This document shows positions 37,979-47,123 of a stretch of DNA of 64,000 nucleotides, piece after piece. The notes under the pieces were generated by a model, which saw only the letters and a list, made by a program, of their open reading frames with translations, ran no database searches and had not been told where the DNA came from. The translations under genes were made by a program, and so were the position numbers. This stretch comes from JAMZMI01 sp039970095 (lineage in GTDB: Bacteria; Bacteroidota; Bacteroidia; Cytophagales; Cyclobacteriaceae), in NCBI GenBank assembly GCA_039970095.1, contig JBDVMP010000106.1, positions 1-64,000 of the forward strand, written 5' to 3'. The stretch's first letter is position 1, and the number at the start of each line of letters is the position of its first letter.

Positions 37979-39070
37979 ATGAGATATTCAATATTTATCA
38001 TAATTATAGCCTCCGTATTATGTACTTCATGTTTTGAAGAACAGGATTTTGCCGGAGTAGCTAGTGAAGTGCAATACATAGCCATATCTGAAGATGGCGC
38101 CACAGTACTGGAAGGCGAAGATTCTGAAGTCACAATAGACTTTATTTATTCCGGACTTTCGCCAAAATCGGATATTACAATTCCCGTGACTTTGGTTACT
38201 GACGAAACTACAGCCGTAGAAAATGTCGATTACACACTGGATGCGACACTATCTGCCATGACCATTGCCGCAGGATCATTCAAAACATCTCTGAATGTTG
38301 CGATTTTGGACAATGATGAAGCTGTAGGACCTAGAAGTTTGGTTTTTGCTTTAGCAGAATCCGCATCCGTGCCTACAGGGTTTTTGGGAGCGGCGGAAGG
38401 TCGCACGTTTACTTTGACCATCAATGAAGACGATGCGATTACTTTTGGCTATACCAGTTTTGAAGAGCCTACTGCTGGCCTTGTCAACAACTATCCTTCT
38501 CAGGATGGTGTCGAGCAGGTAAATGTAGACGGTGAAAATAGCGTTGATTACGTTTCTACCGGTGGCGAAATGGGCTTCAATACTTCTTATGTAGCCGGCC
38601 AGGAAGGTGGAGCTGACAGTGGCTTGCTCTTTGGTGTATCAAAATTCACTTCTGATACCGAGTGGGAATATGACCTGGGGAGTTTTACCGATGGGGTTCA
38701 GGCTTACAGTACTTCCGACGCTGATGGACTGGCAGAAATCGTTTTTGATGAACTGACCATTCCCGGTGAAATCAACTTACTTCAAATATCTCTTGACCTT
38801 TGGTTTTCCGATAGCTCATGGGAAGAAGATGATGAAATTGATTTGATCTGGAGGACGGCAGATGGAGATGAACTCATCCTTTCTCTGCGTTCTGATGGTG
38901 CATCTATGACAAACTCTTCAGATGGCTCTGGCGATGTGATTGTAGATCAGTGGACAACATTTGTCGCTGAAGTATCAAGTATCAAGACTGGAAGTCTTGT
39001 GATTCAGATTGGTACAGACAGTGGGTCTGAAATTGCCTTCATCGATAATATCGTAATCAAAGGACTATAA
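37979..39070 (+). CDS. Surface lipoprotein with Calx-beta domain, third gene of the susCD operon
   Basis: 363 residues. Lipobox TSC at about residue 13. A Calx-beta-like domain spans about 25-155, with the VLEGEDSEVTIDF start and the VAILDNDEAVGPRSL and INEDDA calcium-loop motifs. The C-terminal half (about 155-363) is a jelly-roll-like beta domain with TSFEEP at its start and repeated aromatic/Asp strands. It is probably a surface binding protein in the position that SusE-like proteins occupy in other operons. It lies 29 bases after the susD gene and is followed by a terminator, so it ends the operon. Function beyond binding is unknown. Confidence 0.8.
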   Translation: MRYSIFIIIIASVLCTSCFEEQDFAGVASEVQYIAISEDGATVLEGEDSEVTIDFIYSGLSPKSDITIPVTLVTDETTAVENVDYTLDATLSAMTIAAGSFKTSLNVAILDNDEAVGPRSLVFALAESASVPTGFLGAAEGRTFTLTINEDDAITFGYTSFEEPTAGLVNNYPSQDGVEQVNVDGENSVDYVSTGGEMGFNTSYVAGQEGGADSGLLFGVSKFTSDTEWEYDLGSFTDGVQAYSTSDADGLAEIVFDELTIPGEINLLQISLDLWFSDSSWEEDDEIDLIWRTADGDELILSLRSDGASMTNSSDGSGDVIVDQWTTFVAEVSSIKTGSLVIQIGTDSGSEIAFIDNIVIKGL

Positions 39071-39090
39071 ATTTTACCCCACACGATAGG

Positions 39091-39138
39091 CTTGGAGTAT
39101 GCTAAGCTTAAAAGCTTGCATGCCCCAAGTCTGTTTTT
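39091..39138 (+). terminator. Terminator of the susCD operon
   Basis: A long imperfect stem (39091-39109 with 39112-39129, one bulged T and one mismatch) built on CTTGG/CCAAG and ATGC-AAGCTT arms is followed by TCTGTTTTTA. It ends the upstream operon 20 bases after its last stop and leaves the aminotransferase gene to a separate start, although read-through is possible. Confidence 0.7.
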
Positions 39139-39156
39139 ATCTAAGATCAGTTAAAA

Positions 39157-40341
39157 ATGCAATTGGAAACAGTATTGTCCAAAAGAGTAATAAGCTCTGT
39201 CCAATCATCTACCGTACGTATCGCCGACAAAGCAAAAGTGCTGAGAGAGCAAGGGCATGAAGTATATGACTTTTCTGCGGGTAGGGCCTTTGAGGCTACT
39301 CCGGCATATGTTATGGAGGCGGCTATGGAAGCTATGAAACTCGGTGATACGCACCAGACGATGGCGCAGGGTACAACCGCCTACCGCGAGGCTTGCGCCT
39401 CAAAACTCAGCAGGGAAAATCACATATCTGCTGACCCAGTTACCGAAATTATCGCCACTATGGGGTGTAAGCAAGGACTTACGATCTCTCTATTGGCTAT
39501 CCTGAATCCAGGAGATGAGGTTATCGTAGAGGATCCCTGCTTTGTGAGCTACAAGCAAACCATCCAATACCTGGGAGGGGTGGCCGTCACCGTTCCTTTG
39601 TTGAAAGAAAATCACTTTCGATGGAAAAAAGAGCAGTTGCTGGAGGCAGTGACCAGCAAAACAAAAGCCATCATCATGTGTACTCCTCATAATCCAACCG
39701 GAGTAGTACATAGTCAGGAAGATTTAGAAGAAATCGCTCAGGTAGCCCGTGAGCATAATATTTTTGTGATCACTGACGAGCCTTACGAACGCACCGTCTG
39801 GGGAGGGCGCAAACATACCAACATGGCCACATTGCCCGGCATGAAAGACCTCACCATCACACTCATGAGTTTGACCAAAAGCTTTTCTATGGGAGGCTGG
39901 AGGATTGGCTTTGCTTATGCCAATGAGTCTCTCATTTATCAAATGACCAAGCTACAGCAACACTTGATTACATGTGTAAGCTCATTTGTGCAGGTAGGAG
40001 GAGCAGTTGCTTTTGCGGATGAACCACGGCAGGAAGTGCTTCAGTATTGGAAAGAATGGGAAGAAAAGGTAAACTTTTTCACCAGCAAGCTGGATCAAAT
40101 AGAAGGCTTAAAGTGCTATACCCCTGAAGCCGGGTTTTATGCATGGGTAGATATTTCTGAGTTGGATATGGACTCAGTTACATTTTGTGATCAACTACTC
40201 ACAGAAGAGAATGTGGCGGTGATTCCGGGATCATCTTTTGGAAACCAGGGTGACGATTATATAAGAATTACCTGTGTGAAATCATGGGATGAAATAGCCG
40301 AAGGTCTCAAACGAATTGATGGATTTGTGCAAGGACTCTAA
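39157..40341 (+). CDS. Pyridoxal-phosphate aminotransferase, class I/II (aspartate aminotransferase-like)
   Basis: 394 residues, full length. Fold type I landmarks are clear: TPHNPTGVV, TDEPYERTVW with the aspartate and tyrosine, SLTKSFSMGGWRIGF with the PLP lysine, and the substrate-carboxylate arginine in DYIRITCVKS. It moves an amino group between an amino acid and 2-oxoglutarate in the cytoplasm. The amino donor is not certain; the closest group is aspartate/aromatic aminotransferases. It opens an operon with a dicarboxylate or amino-acid symporter (18 bases downstream), suggesting import and deamination of glutamate, aspartate or a related acid. Confidence 0.9.
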   Translation: MQLETVLSKRVISSVQSSTVRIADKAKVLREQGHEVYDFSAGRAFEATPAYVMEAAMEAMKLGDTHQTMAQGTTAYREACASKLSRENHISADPVTEIIATMGCKQGLTISLLAILNPGDEVIVEDPCFVSYKQTIQYLGGVAVTVPLLKENHFRWKKEQLLEAVTSKTKAIIMCTPHNPTGVVHSQEDLEEIAQVAREHNIFVITDEPYERTVWGGRKHTNMATLPGMKDLTITLMSLTKSFSMGGWRIGFAYANESLIYQMTKLQQHLITCVSSFVQVGGAVAFADEPRQEVLQYWKEWEEKVNFFTSKLDQIEGLKCYTPEAGFYAWVDISELDMDSVTFCDQLLTEENVAVIPGSSFGNQGDDYIRITCVKSWDEIAEGLKRIDGFVQGL

Positions 40342-40358
40342 AATGGATAGCTTCTGAA

Positions 40359-41573
40359 ATGTTTAAATTCTACAGTAAGATATCGTTTGCTTCTCGTGTT
40401 TTGATCTGGATGTTTCTGGGCTCAGTTCTGGGCTTGATTTTCAGGGATCAAATACTTTTTGTCAAACCCATCGGAGAGATCTTTTTGCAGCTACTGATTA
40501 TGGCTGCCATTCCACTGGTTTTTTTCAATCTACTGTCTGGGCTCACCGCCATAGGTACGGTGCAGTCATTTGGAAAAATAGGGCTTAAAGTAATCGTTTA
40601 CTACTTTTTTTCTACAGCCATGGCCATTACCGTTGGCATAGGAATCATGTCCTGGACAGAGGCCGGTGTGGGCATGCAGATGAAAGGAGATGTGCCTGAC
40701 GACATAGGCCAGATGCCTGATATAGGCAGTTTGCTCATGGGCATGGTGCCTACCAATATTGTGAAGTCTTTTGCTGAAGGCAATCTCATTCAGATAGTTG
40801 TTTTTGCCATTTTGCTTGGTGTGGTGGTTCTGAATTTGCCATCAGGCAAGAAAGAGTGGTTTCAGGACGGGTTTGAACGCATAGCGGAGCTCATGCGCAA
40901 ACTGGTCGAACTGATATTAAAAGCTTCTCCGCTGGGATTGGGTGCATTGATGGCTGCCACCTTTGCTGAGTATGGCAGTGGTATTGTAGGCTCTCTCACC
41001 ATGTTTATTGGCAGTGTCTATCTGGGACAGTTCATAATGGTGGTTTTTTACATGTTCCTTTTAAAATTTATAGGCAAGATCAGCCCTATATGGTTTTTTA
41101 AGCAAACATCAGCACTCTATGCCACTACGGTAGCCACGTGTAGCAGTCTGGCTAGCCTGGCTGTTTCTTTGGATATAGCTGAAGAAAAACTAAAACTCCC
41201 TAAGAAGATATTTTCATTTACCCTCCCACTTGGAGCGCAGTTCAACAAGGACGGCACATCCATCATGCTTTCCGCAATTTTGATTTTCACAGCTCAGGCT
41301 GTCGGGCTTGAGTTTAGCATTGGTCAGATGGTGCAAATTGTGATAGTGGGGCTACTCATATCCGAAGGTTCTACCGGTATTCCCGGAGGTGGACTGGTTG
41401 TAGCCATGCTATTTGCCAAGGCCTTCAATCTTCCATTAGAAATTGTTGCTATCGTTGGGGGTATATACAGGCTGATAGATATGGGCAACACCACAGTAAA
41501 CTGCATGGGTGATATGGTGGCTACCAGTATCATCTCAAGATTAGAAACGAATTGGAAACCTAACAAGATATAA
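40359..41573 (+). CDS. Dicarboxylate/amino acid:cation symporter (SDF/DAACS family)
   Basis: 404 residues, with eight helices and two re-entrant loops. The serine-rich hairpin motif is present in a variant form (TVATCSSLASLAVSL), and the following helix carries LPLGAQFNKDGTSI, matching the conserved N-M-D-G-T region with N-K-D-G-T. The second hairpin GSTGIPGGGLVVA and the final helix VNCMGDM are also in place. The family imports glutamate, aspartate, serine or C4-dicarboxylates with sodium or protons. Together with the upstream aminotransferase it suggests amino-acid uptake and breakdown. The changed SSS-type and N-M-D residues could mean an unusual substrate. Confidence 0.92.
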   Translation: MFKFYSKISFASRVLIWMFLGSVLGLIFRDQILFVKPIGEIFLQLLIMAAIPLVFFNLLSGLTAIGTVQSFGKIGLKVIVYYFFSTAMAITVGIGIMSWTEAGVGMQMKGDVPDDIGQMPDIGSLLMGMVPTNIVKSFAEGNLIQIVVFAILLGVVVLNLPSGKKEWFQDGFERIAELMRKLVELILKASPLGLGALMAATFAEYGSGIVGSLTMFIGSVYLGQFIMVVFYMFLLKFIGKISPIWFFKQTSALYATTVATCSSLASLAVSLDIAEEKLKLPKKIFSFTLPLGAQFNKDGTSIMLSAILIFTAQAVGLEFSIGQMVQIVIVGLLISEGSTGIPGGGLVVAMLFAKAFNLPLEIVAIVGGIYRLIDMGNTTVNCMGDMVATSIISRLETNWKPNKI

Positions 41574-41578
41574 GAGGT

Positions 41579-43141
41579 ATGAAGTTTAAACTCATTGTTT
41601 TTTTTGTAAGTATTCTTTCATCATTTATTTCTTTGGCTCAAAATCACGGGACCAGGGAAGACCGAGAAGCCCTTTTTGATTACATACTGAGCAAGACTGA
41701 AGATAGAGAGGCCAGGTCGGCGATAAAAGAAGCTAGTTTCGGTATCGATGTGATGGAGGAGATGGAAAGCGTGAGGGTGGAATTTCTTGCTGCTCAAAAT
41801 GATACTGATTTGTATTATGCCATTCAAAAGCTTAGCGCCAAAAGAAAGGATCGACACTTATCAGTGGATGTTATAGAAGGAGGGCTTGTGCTTCCGGCGA
41901 TAGACAAAGGGCAGGCACCAATTCGTTTTTATCCCGATTTCGGAAAGGACGAAATTGTGTTTTTTGTGGCAGACTTGGGAACCAATATCGATCAGGCCGG
42001 AAAGAAACCTGCTCTTGGAGATATACTGGTTTCAGTAAATGGAGAGCCTGTTTTGGATTACATGAACAAGGTTTCTGAATACACACGGTTTTCAACCTGG
42101 AACAATTTTTATGTAAGATTCGCCTATAGCCTTGGGCTAAAATCGGACAACCTTCCTCCTTCATTTTTCAAGGAAGACCTTACACTTACTTTGAAAAAGA
42201 ACAACGGAAAAACCTACGAAGTGACCCTGCCATATATGGATGAGATAGAGTGGAAAAGAGGTTGGGTAGATAAGTCTTATGATGGCTTTAAAAAGGTGGA
42301 GACTTTTAATTTTGACTCATTCGAACTCTATGTGCCTACTGACAAAAAGAACAAAACTTTGCTGCTGTGGTGGTACGGATTTCGGGGCGACTTGCCGGAT
42401 GCTGCAGACGCACTGGTGGAATACGCTTCAGTCAATGATTTACTGGATTATGACCTCATCATTGATGCCATCAATAGCCGTGGAGGAAGTCAGGGGGCAT
42501 ACGCGCTGGCCAGACTCACCTCGGTTCCATTTAGAACCACTGGTGGAAACTTGAAACTTAGTGATATCACCAGCGACTTCATTGCCGGGTACACAGACAG
42601 ATACCTGAGTCGCAAAGCCATAATGGATGGTGAAGGCAGAGAAACAGAGGACGATGGAACCTGGGCCATAGACTGGCTACACGGTCCCGTGCTCAAAGGC
42701 CTGGCCGCCGGTCAGGAGTATAGTAACAACACACCATTCAAATGTGCGCATTTGCCGCATTATTCAGATTGGATGATGGCACCAGCCGAAAAGCATTTTA
42801 CTGGAAAGATGGTGGCTCTTTTTGGCCCATGGGGTGGTTCACACCTTACACAGTTCTCGAGCATGCTCATAGACAACCAGTTGGCGTACACCATTGGAAT
42901 GCCGGATGGAGGTTATAGCAACACCTGGGAATGGGAAGAAGACCTGGTTTTCCCGACTACCGAAAAACCTGTTGTGTCTTTTATGTGGAGCATCGGTCAT
43001 ACGGTTCGCCCTAATGGACAAGTAGCAGAGGGCAATCCGCCAATGGTAGATGAATATATCCCTGTCACTCAAAAAAACTATTTCACCTACAAAACTACGC
43101 TTGTAGAGAAAGCACTCGATTGGCTCAAGGAGTCTAAATAA
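41579..43141 (+). CDS. Secreted S41-peptidase-like protein, degenerate active site
   Basis: 520 residues. Signal peptide about 1-20 (ending SLAQ). A helical N-terminal domain is followed by a PDZ-like segment at about 95-165 (KPALGDILVSVNGEP). The C-terminal half resembles the S41 fold: DLIIDAINSRGGSQGA like the IDLRGNGGG strand, then KMVALFGPWGGSHLTQFSSML in the place of the catalytic serine helix, and IGMPDGGYSNTWEW in the place of the lysine region. The canonical serine motif G-S-A-S-A-A is absent, so peptidase activity is uncertain. It lies five bases after the symporter gene and 18 bases before the VPS10-type gene. It could process or bind peptides in the periplasm; identification is moderate. 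Confidence 0.75.
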   Translation: MKFKLIVFFVSILSSFISLAQNHGTREDREALFDYILSKTEDREARSAIKEASFGIDVMEEMESVRVEFLAAQNDTDLYYAIQKLSAKRKDRHLSVDVIEGGLVLPAIDKGQAPIRFYPDFGKDEIVFFVADLGTNIDQAGKKPALGDILVSVNGEPVLDYMNKVSEYTRFSTWNNFYVRFAYSLGLKSDNLPPSFFKEDLTLTLKKNNGKTYEVTLPYMDEIEWKRGWVDKSYDGFKKVETFNFDSFELYVPTDKKNKTLLLWWYGFRGDLPDAADALVEYASVNDLLDYDLIIDAINSRGGSQGAYALARLTSVPFRTTGGNLKLSDITSDFIAGYTDRYLSRKAIMDGEGRETEDDGTWAIDWLHGPVLKGLAAGQEYSNNTPFKCAHLPHYSDWMMAPAEKHFTGKMVALFGPWGGSHLTQFSSMLIDNQLAYTIGMPDGGYSNTWEWEEDLVFPTTEKPVVSFMWSIGHTVRPNGQVAEGNPPMVDEYIPVTQKNYFTYKTTLVEKALDWLKESK

Positions 43142-43159
43142 GAAAATTTATACCTCGTC

Positions 43160-46033
43160 ATGACAACCAACAAGCTTTTTATACTTTTCATTTTATTTCT
43201 GTCGGTGGATTCTTTGCTGGCTCAACCACTGCAATATGAAAACATCGGTCCGTCACGAGGCGGTCGTGTAACTGCGGTTGCCGGCGTGGAAACAGCTCCC
43301 AACGTGTTTTATATGGGCGCAACCGGAGGAGGACTTTGGAAGTCCGAAAATTTCGGTGCTAGCTGGAGCAATATCTCCGACGGGTATTTCAGTACTCCTT
43401 CTATTGGCGCTATTGCCGTATATCAGCAAAACCCTGATATCATCTATGTAGGGACAGGGTCTGACGGAATCCGCAGCAATATCATCGTGGGCAAAGGGGT
43501 TTACAAATCTACCGATGCAGGCAGTACATGGTCGTTTGCGGGGCTGAAAGATGCCGGACAAATAGGGACGGTTTTGATCCATCCTGAGAATCCCGAATTG
43601 GTCTATGTCGCGGCAATAGGACACCCTTTTAAGAAATCTAAAGAAAGGGGCGTTTACCGATCTAAAGATGGTGGTGAAAACTGGGAAAATGTTCTCTTTT
43701 TGTCCGACTCGGTTGGAGCTCTTGACATGGAGTTTGCTCCCAATAACCCGCAGATGATTTATGTGAGTATGTGGCGGGCAGAGCGCAAGCCCTGGACCAT
43801 AATCAGCGGTGGTGCCGAAGACGGTATTTATAAATCCACAGACGGTGGGGATAGCTGGGAGCGTAAGTCGGAAGGACTACCAACCGGGCTCACAGGTAAG
43901 ATCGATTTTGCGGTGAGTGCTCAGAAACCTGAGCACGCCTGGGCACTGATACAGGCAGATGGTGGGCAGCAGGGGTTGTACCTCTCAGACGATTATGCAG
44001 AGAGCTGGGCCAAGGTAGAAATGCCACCTGAAACGCACAAAAGCATAATGTACCGTCCTTTCTATTTTACCAATCTGGATGCTAACCCTCAAAATGCAGA
44101 TAATATTTGGGCGGGAACGAAAGTTTTTTGGACAAGTTATGATGCAGGAAAAACATGGAAGAAAATACCTTCTACCCATGCCGATCACCACGATCTCTGG
44201 ATCAATCCTATGGACACCACCATTTTAATAGAAGGAAACGACGGAGGTGCATCAGTCTCTCGGGATGGGGGGCAGCAGTGGTCCACAGTTTTTAACCAGC
44301 CTACGGCCGAACTTTATTCCTGCCATGTAGATGATCAATATCCCTATTATGTTTACTCGGGGCAGCAAGACAACTCCACGATTAGAGTGCCAAGCGCACA
44401 GCCATATTCGGACGTGCTCAATAGTAATGACAATCATCACATGAGTGATATGATGTACTGGGAAGATTGTGGTGGATGTGAGACAGGACCTGTCATTCCC
44501 AAGCCGGGAAATCCGGAGGTGATTTATGCCAATTGCAAGGGGCAGTTCAGTGTGTACTATCGCAATGTTGGTGTGGAGCAGCGATACTATATAGGAGCAG
44601 AAAGCCTTTATAGCAATCATCCTGACAGCATCACCTACCGATTTCAACGCGTGACGCCTATGGAGGTATCGCCACACAATCCGGATGTGGTGTATTATGG
44701 ATCTCAGTTTCTACACAAAACCGACAATGGAGGCCAGACATGGTCGCAAATCTCCCCGGATCTCACAGCAAATGAACCTGAGTTTAGAATGCGGAGCGGT
44801 GGCCCTATAGATGAGGATATATCCGGAGAAGAATATTATGGGGTATTGTACGCCATACGGGAGTCTCCACTCAAAGCTGGAGTTATTTGGACAGGGTCAA
44901 ACGACGGATTGTTTCATGTCACCCAGGATGGCGGGCAGACCTGGGCCAACATCACCCCGGACATGCCCAAAGGGGGGCGGGTATCCAATATTGAAGTCTC
45001 TCCATTTGATCCGGCCAGGGCGTATTATGCCGTGTATAGAGATTATTTGGGAGATGATACGCCTTACCTGTATGCGACAGATGATTATGGTAAGAGTTGG
45101 AGCCTGCTCACAAACGGAATTCCCGCGGACTATCCTGTGAGGGTTGTAAGAGAAGACCCCAACCGCGAAGGCTTGCTTTATGCCGGTACAGAATTTGGAT
45201 TGTTCGTATCCTTCAATGCAGGTGGCGATTGGCAGTCCTTTCAAAGGAATTTGCCAATCGTTCCTGTTACTGATATGCGCATACATCGTGGTGATTTGGT
45301 GCTTTCTACCCTCGGGCGTTCCTTTTGGGTGATGAAGGATATTTCACCGCTGTGGTCACTGGATTTGAATCAAAAAATAAAAAAACCGATTTTGTATAAA
45401 CCTCGCAATACTGTTGGTGGCGTTTCTAAAATACAGTTTTCTCTTCCTTCGAATATCAAGGATTCAGTCGTGCATTTTGAGTTCAGAAAAGAGGGTCTTT
45501 TGGTTCATGCCAAAACCGAAAACCTGAATGTGATGGAGCCGGACGAATGGGGGATAAGAACCACGGAGTGGGACTTGAAACATTACCTCAGCAACGGAGA
45601 GAAGGATTTTATGGGGCCTAAAGTTGCGCCCGGAAAGATTGAAGTTACCATGCGGTTTGCCGGAAAGAAAGTTTCCCAGTCGTTTGACTACACGATCCAT
45701 CCCAACCTGATAGAAATTGGTGTGACAGAAAGTGATCTCGCCGAGCAGGAAGAGTTGGGCTTGAAGGTAGCAAGACTCGTGGTGGGTATCGAGCAGCATA
45801 TTGCAAGCCTGGAAAGAGACCTGAAGAAAGCCAAAGGTACCGATGCTGAAAAAATGCTGAAAGCCGAATTGTCCAGGTTCAAAAAAGGACCGAAGCGATA
45901 TGATGAACCTCAAATCCTTGAGCATTCGAAATATCTATATACCATGATCACTAAGGAAGATCAAAAGCCGGGTGAGGATGCGTATGCCAGATACGAATAT
46001 CTTAAAAAAAGCTTTGAGAAAATGATAAAGTAG
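43160..46033 (+). CDS. Exported VPS10/sortilin-type BNR-repeat beta-propeller protein
   Basis: 957 residues. Signal peptide about 1-21 (ending LLAQ). The mature start YENIGPSRGGRVTAVAG is typical of a widespread Bacteroidota family. A ten-bladed-propeller-like series of repeats fills about 25-720, with many BNR/Asp-box motifs (S-x-D-x-G-x-x-W, for example SKDGGENWE and STDGGDSWE). The C-terminal part (about 740-957) is a beta domain followed by a charged helical coiled-coil (about 860-957). Such proteins are annotated as glycosyl hydrolases by analogy with GH74, but no catalytic residues can be claimed. It ends the amino-acid operon; a link to peptide handling is more likely than to glycan cleavage (inference). 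Confidence 0.85.
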   Translation: MTTNKLFILFILFLSVDSLLAQPLQYENIGPSRGGRVTAVAGVETAPNVFYMGATGGGLWKSENFGASWSNISDGYFSTPSIGAIAVYQQNPDIIYVGTGSDGIRSNIIVGKGVYKSTDAGSTWSFAGLKDAGQIGTVLIHPENPELVYVAAIGHPFKKSKERGVYRSKDGGENWENVLFLSDSVGALDMEFAPNNPQMIYVSMWRAERKPWTIISGGAEDGIYKSTDGGDSWERKSEGLPTGLTGKIDFAVSAQKPEHAWALIQADGGQQGLYLSDDYAESWAKVEMPPETHKSIMYRPFYFTNLDANPQNADNIWAGTKVFWTSYDAGKTWKKIPSTHADHHDLWINPMDTTILIEGNDGGASVSRDGGQQWSTVFNQPTAELYSCHVDDQYPYYVYSGQQDNSTIRVPSAQPYSDVLNSNDNHHMSDMMYWEDCGGCETGPVIPKPGNPEVIYANCKGQFSVYYRNVGVEQRYYIGAESLYSNHPDSITYRFQRVTPMEVSPHNPDVVYYGSQFLHKTDNGGQTWSQISPDLTANEPEFRMRSGGPIDEDISGEEYYGVLYAIRESPLKAGVIWTGSNDGLFHVTQDGGQTWANITPDMPKGGRVSNIEVSPFDPARAYYAVYRDYLGDDTPYLYATDDYGKSWSLLTNGIPADYPVRVVREDPNREGLLYAGTEFGLFVSFNAGGDWQSFQRNLPIVPVTDMRIHRGDLVLSTLGRSFWVMKDISPLWSLDLNQKIKKPILYKPRNTVGGVSKIQFSLPSNIKDSVVHFEFRKEGLLVHAKTENLNVMEPDEWGIRTTEWDLKHYLSNGEKDFMGPKVAPGKIEVTMRFAGKKVSQSFDYTIHPNLIEIGVTESDLAEQEELGLKVARLVVGIEQHIASLERDLKKAKGTDAEKMLKAELSRFKKGPKRYDEPQILEHSKYLYTMITKEDQKPGEDAYARYEYLKKSFEKMIK

Positions 46034-46092
46034 TGCGAAGAAGCTTGAATCGCGCGCTTATCAGATTGAAAATTGTACATTATCAACAACAT

Positions 46093-46122
46093 AGAAAGGC
46101 CCTTGGCGGAGGGTCTTTCTTG
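46093..46122 (+). terminator. Terminator-like hairpin after the VPS10-type gene
   Basis: Eleven-base arms (46093-46103 and 46110-46120, one G-U pair) close on TGGCGG, with the T-rich part inside the right arm (TCTTTCTTG). It lies 60 bases after the stop and 79 before the next lipoprotein start. Probably ends the aminotransferase-symporter-S41-VPS10 transcript. Confidence 0.6.
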
Positions 46123-46198
46123 TTGGGGGATAAAAGCCCGCGACATTTCCAACGATTCTGCAAGCAAATGGGACTATATAGCAAACCCAACGATGATC

Positions 46199-46645
46199 AT
46201 GAAAAAGCTCATTTTTTTACTTGCTATCCCTGTTTTACTTGCCTGCGAAGAAACAGACAATGGACCCGAGTGTCCTCCTAATGCAAGCTGCATCGAACCC
46301 ATAGACCTCAGTCAGTCCTATCTGGACTCTATGCGAATGGCCATCATCGATTTTGCTGTGACATCTACCTGTAGTGAAACGGAAACATGCCATTTTATTG
46401 GGTTTGGTAGCAAGCCATGTGGCGGCCCGTGGGAGTATCTGATTTATAATACCGAAGCGGACACTGCCTATCTGCATGATTTGGTTGCTAGCTACAATGA
46501 CCTGGATAAACAATACAATGTAGAATCAGGAAAAGGTTCCGATTGTGCCATAGCTCCTGCACCTGATAGCGTAATATGCGATGGCCCTGGATGCGTAGCG
46601 TACCGTCAGGGCGTGGCTTATAGCGATGGCATCTGCTGCAATTAA
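46199..46645 (+). CDS. Small cysteine-rich lipoprotein, unknown function
   Basis: 148 residues from ATG 46199, chosen because it directly opens the lipoprotein signal MKKLIFLLAIPVLLAC; a longer in-frame start at 46073 would run through the terminator hairpin. The mature part carries about ten cysteines, including pairs spaced for disulfides (STCSETETC near the middle and a final GICCN). A segment CHFIGFGSKPCGGPWEYLIY followed by an acidic helix is reminiscent of small exported inhibitors or binding proteins seen in Bacteroidota, but I recognise no named family. It is a single gene between a hairpin and the repeat cluster. Secretion and disulfides are supported; function is not. Confidence 0.78.
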   Translation: MKKLIFLLAIPVLLACEETDNGPECPPNASCIEPIDLSQSYLDSMRMAIIDFAVTSTCSETETCHFIGFGSKPCGGPWEYLIYNTEADTAYLHDLVASYNDLDKQYNVESGKGSDCAIAPAPDSVICDGPGCVAYRQGVAYSDGICCN

Positions 46646-46661
46646 AAAATGAAGTTCCTAC

Positions 46662-46832
46662 ACCGTCATTGTGAGCGAAGAGCAACGCGGCGTAACAATC
46701 TCATCATGGCTACCTCGGATGGACTTATGGAGAGGATGATCTCTCATCTAATCATGAGATTCTCTCACCCTTCGTTCCTCAGGGTTCGGAATGACGGAAA
46801 TAAAGGGGAGTGCCTCAGGTTCGGAATGACGT
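46662..46832 (+). repeat. Dispersed repeat, copy B
   Basis: Starts ACCGTCATTGTGAGCG and has right ends at about 46796 and 46832 (GGAATGACG). Nearly identical to copy A across the interior, with one extra C in the CTCACCC stretch and one duplicated right end instead of two. It begins 17 bases after the lipoprotein stop. Confidence 0.82.
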
Positions 46833-46839
46833 TGTTTTT

Positions 46840-46978
46840 ACCGTCATTGTGAGCGAAGAGCAACGCAGCGTAACAATCTCCCGAACACCAGCCACAAACG
46901 CAACAACAAGGAATCGCGGTAGTCCTTGGCATTATGAGATTCTCTCACCCTTCGTTCCTCAGGGTTCGGAATGACGGT
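46840..46978 (+). repeat. Dispersed repeat, copy C, with a different core
   Basis: Ends match copies A, B and D (left ACCGTCATTGTGAGCG, right TTCGGAATGACGGT), and here the two termini are the best inverted pair, matching at nine consecutive bases plus scattered ones. The middle (about 46881-46932) is unrelated to the other copies. Lies seven bases after copy B. Confidence 0.8.
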
Positions 46979-47005
46979 GATGAGGGGGAGTAGCCTCCAC
47001 ACCCG

Positions 47006-47109
47006 CTCGGCTTAGCCGAGTGATATTTACCCTCTCTTCACCTAATTTCCTGGCAGGAGGCACTATCCAACCCTGTCAGGTTTCTAAAACCTGACAGGTT
47101 TTTTGTTTT
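47006..47109 (+). terminator. Two palindromes between repeat copies, the second a strong terminator
   Basis: CTCGGC and GCCGAG arms at 47006-47020 form a small hairpin without a T-run. A second hairpin has 12-base arms (47072-47083 and 47087-47098) ending in T-rich sequence through 47109 on the + strand. The second looks like an intrinsic terminator but no gene directly precedes it; its core ACCTGACAGG is a motif I associate with scattered repeats in this phylum (from memory, unchecked). Confidence 0.55.
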
Positions 47110-47123
47110 TAATGCCGTTCCAT

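Noticed and set aside
43160..46033. Calling the BNR-repeat protein a GH74 glycosidase
   Set aside because: Propeller motifs are shared by many non-enzymes, and no catalytic aspartates can be assigned.
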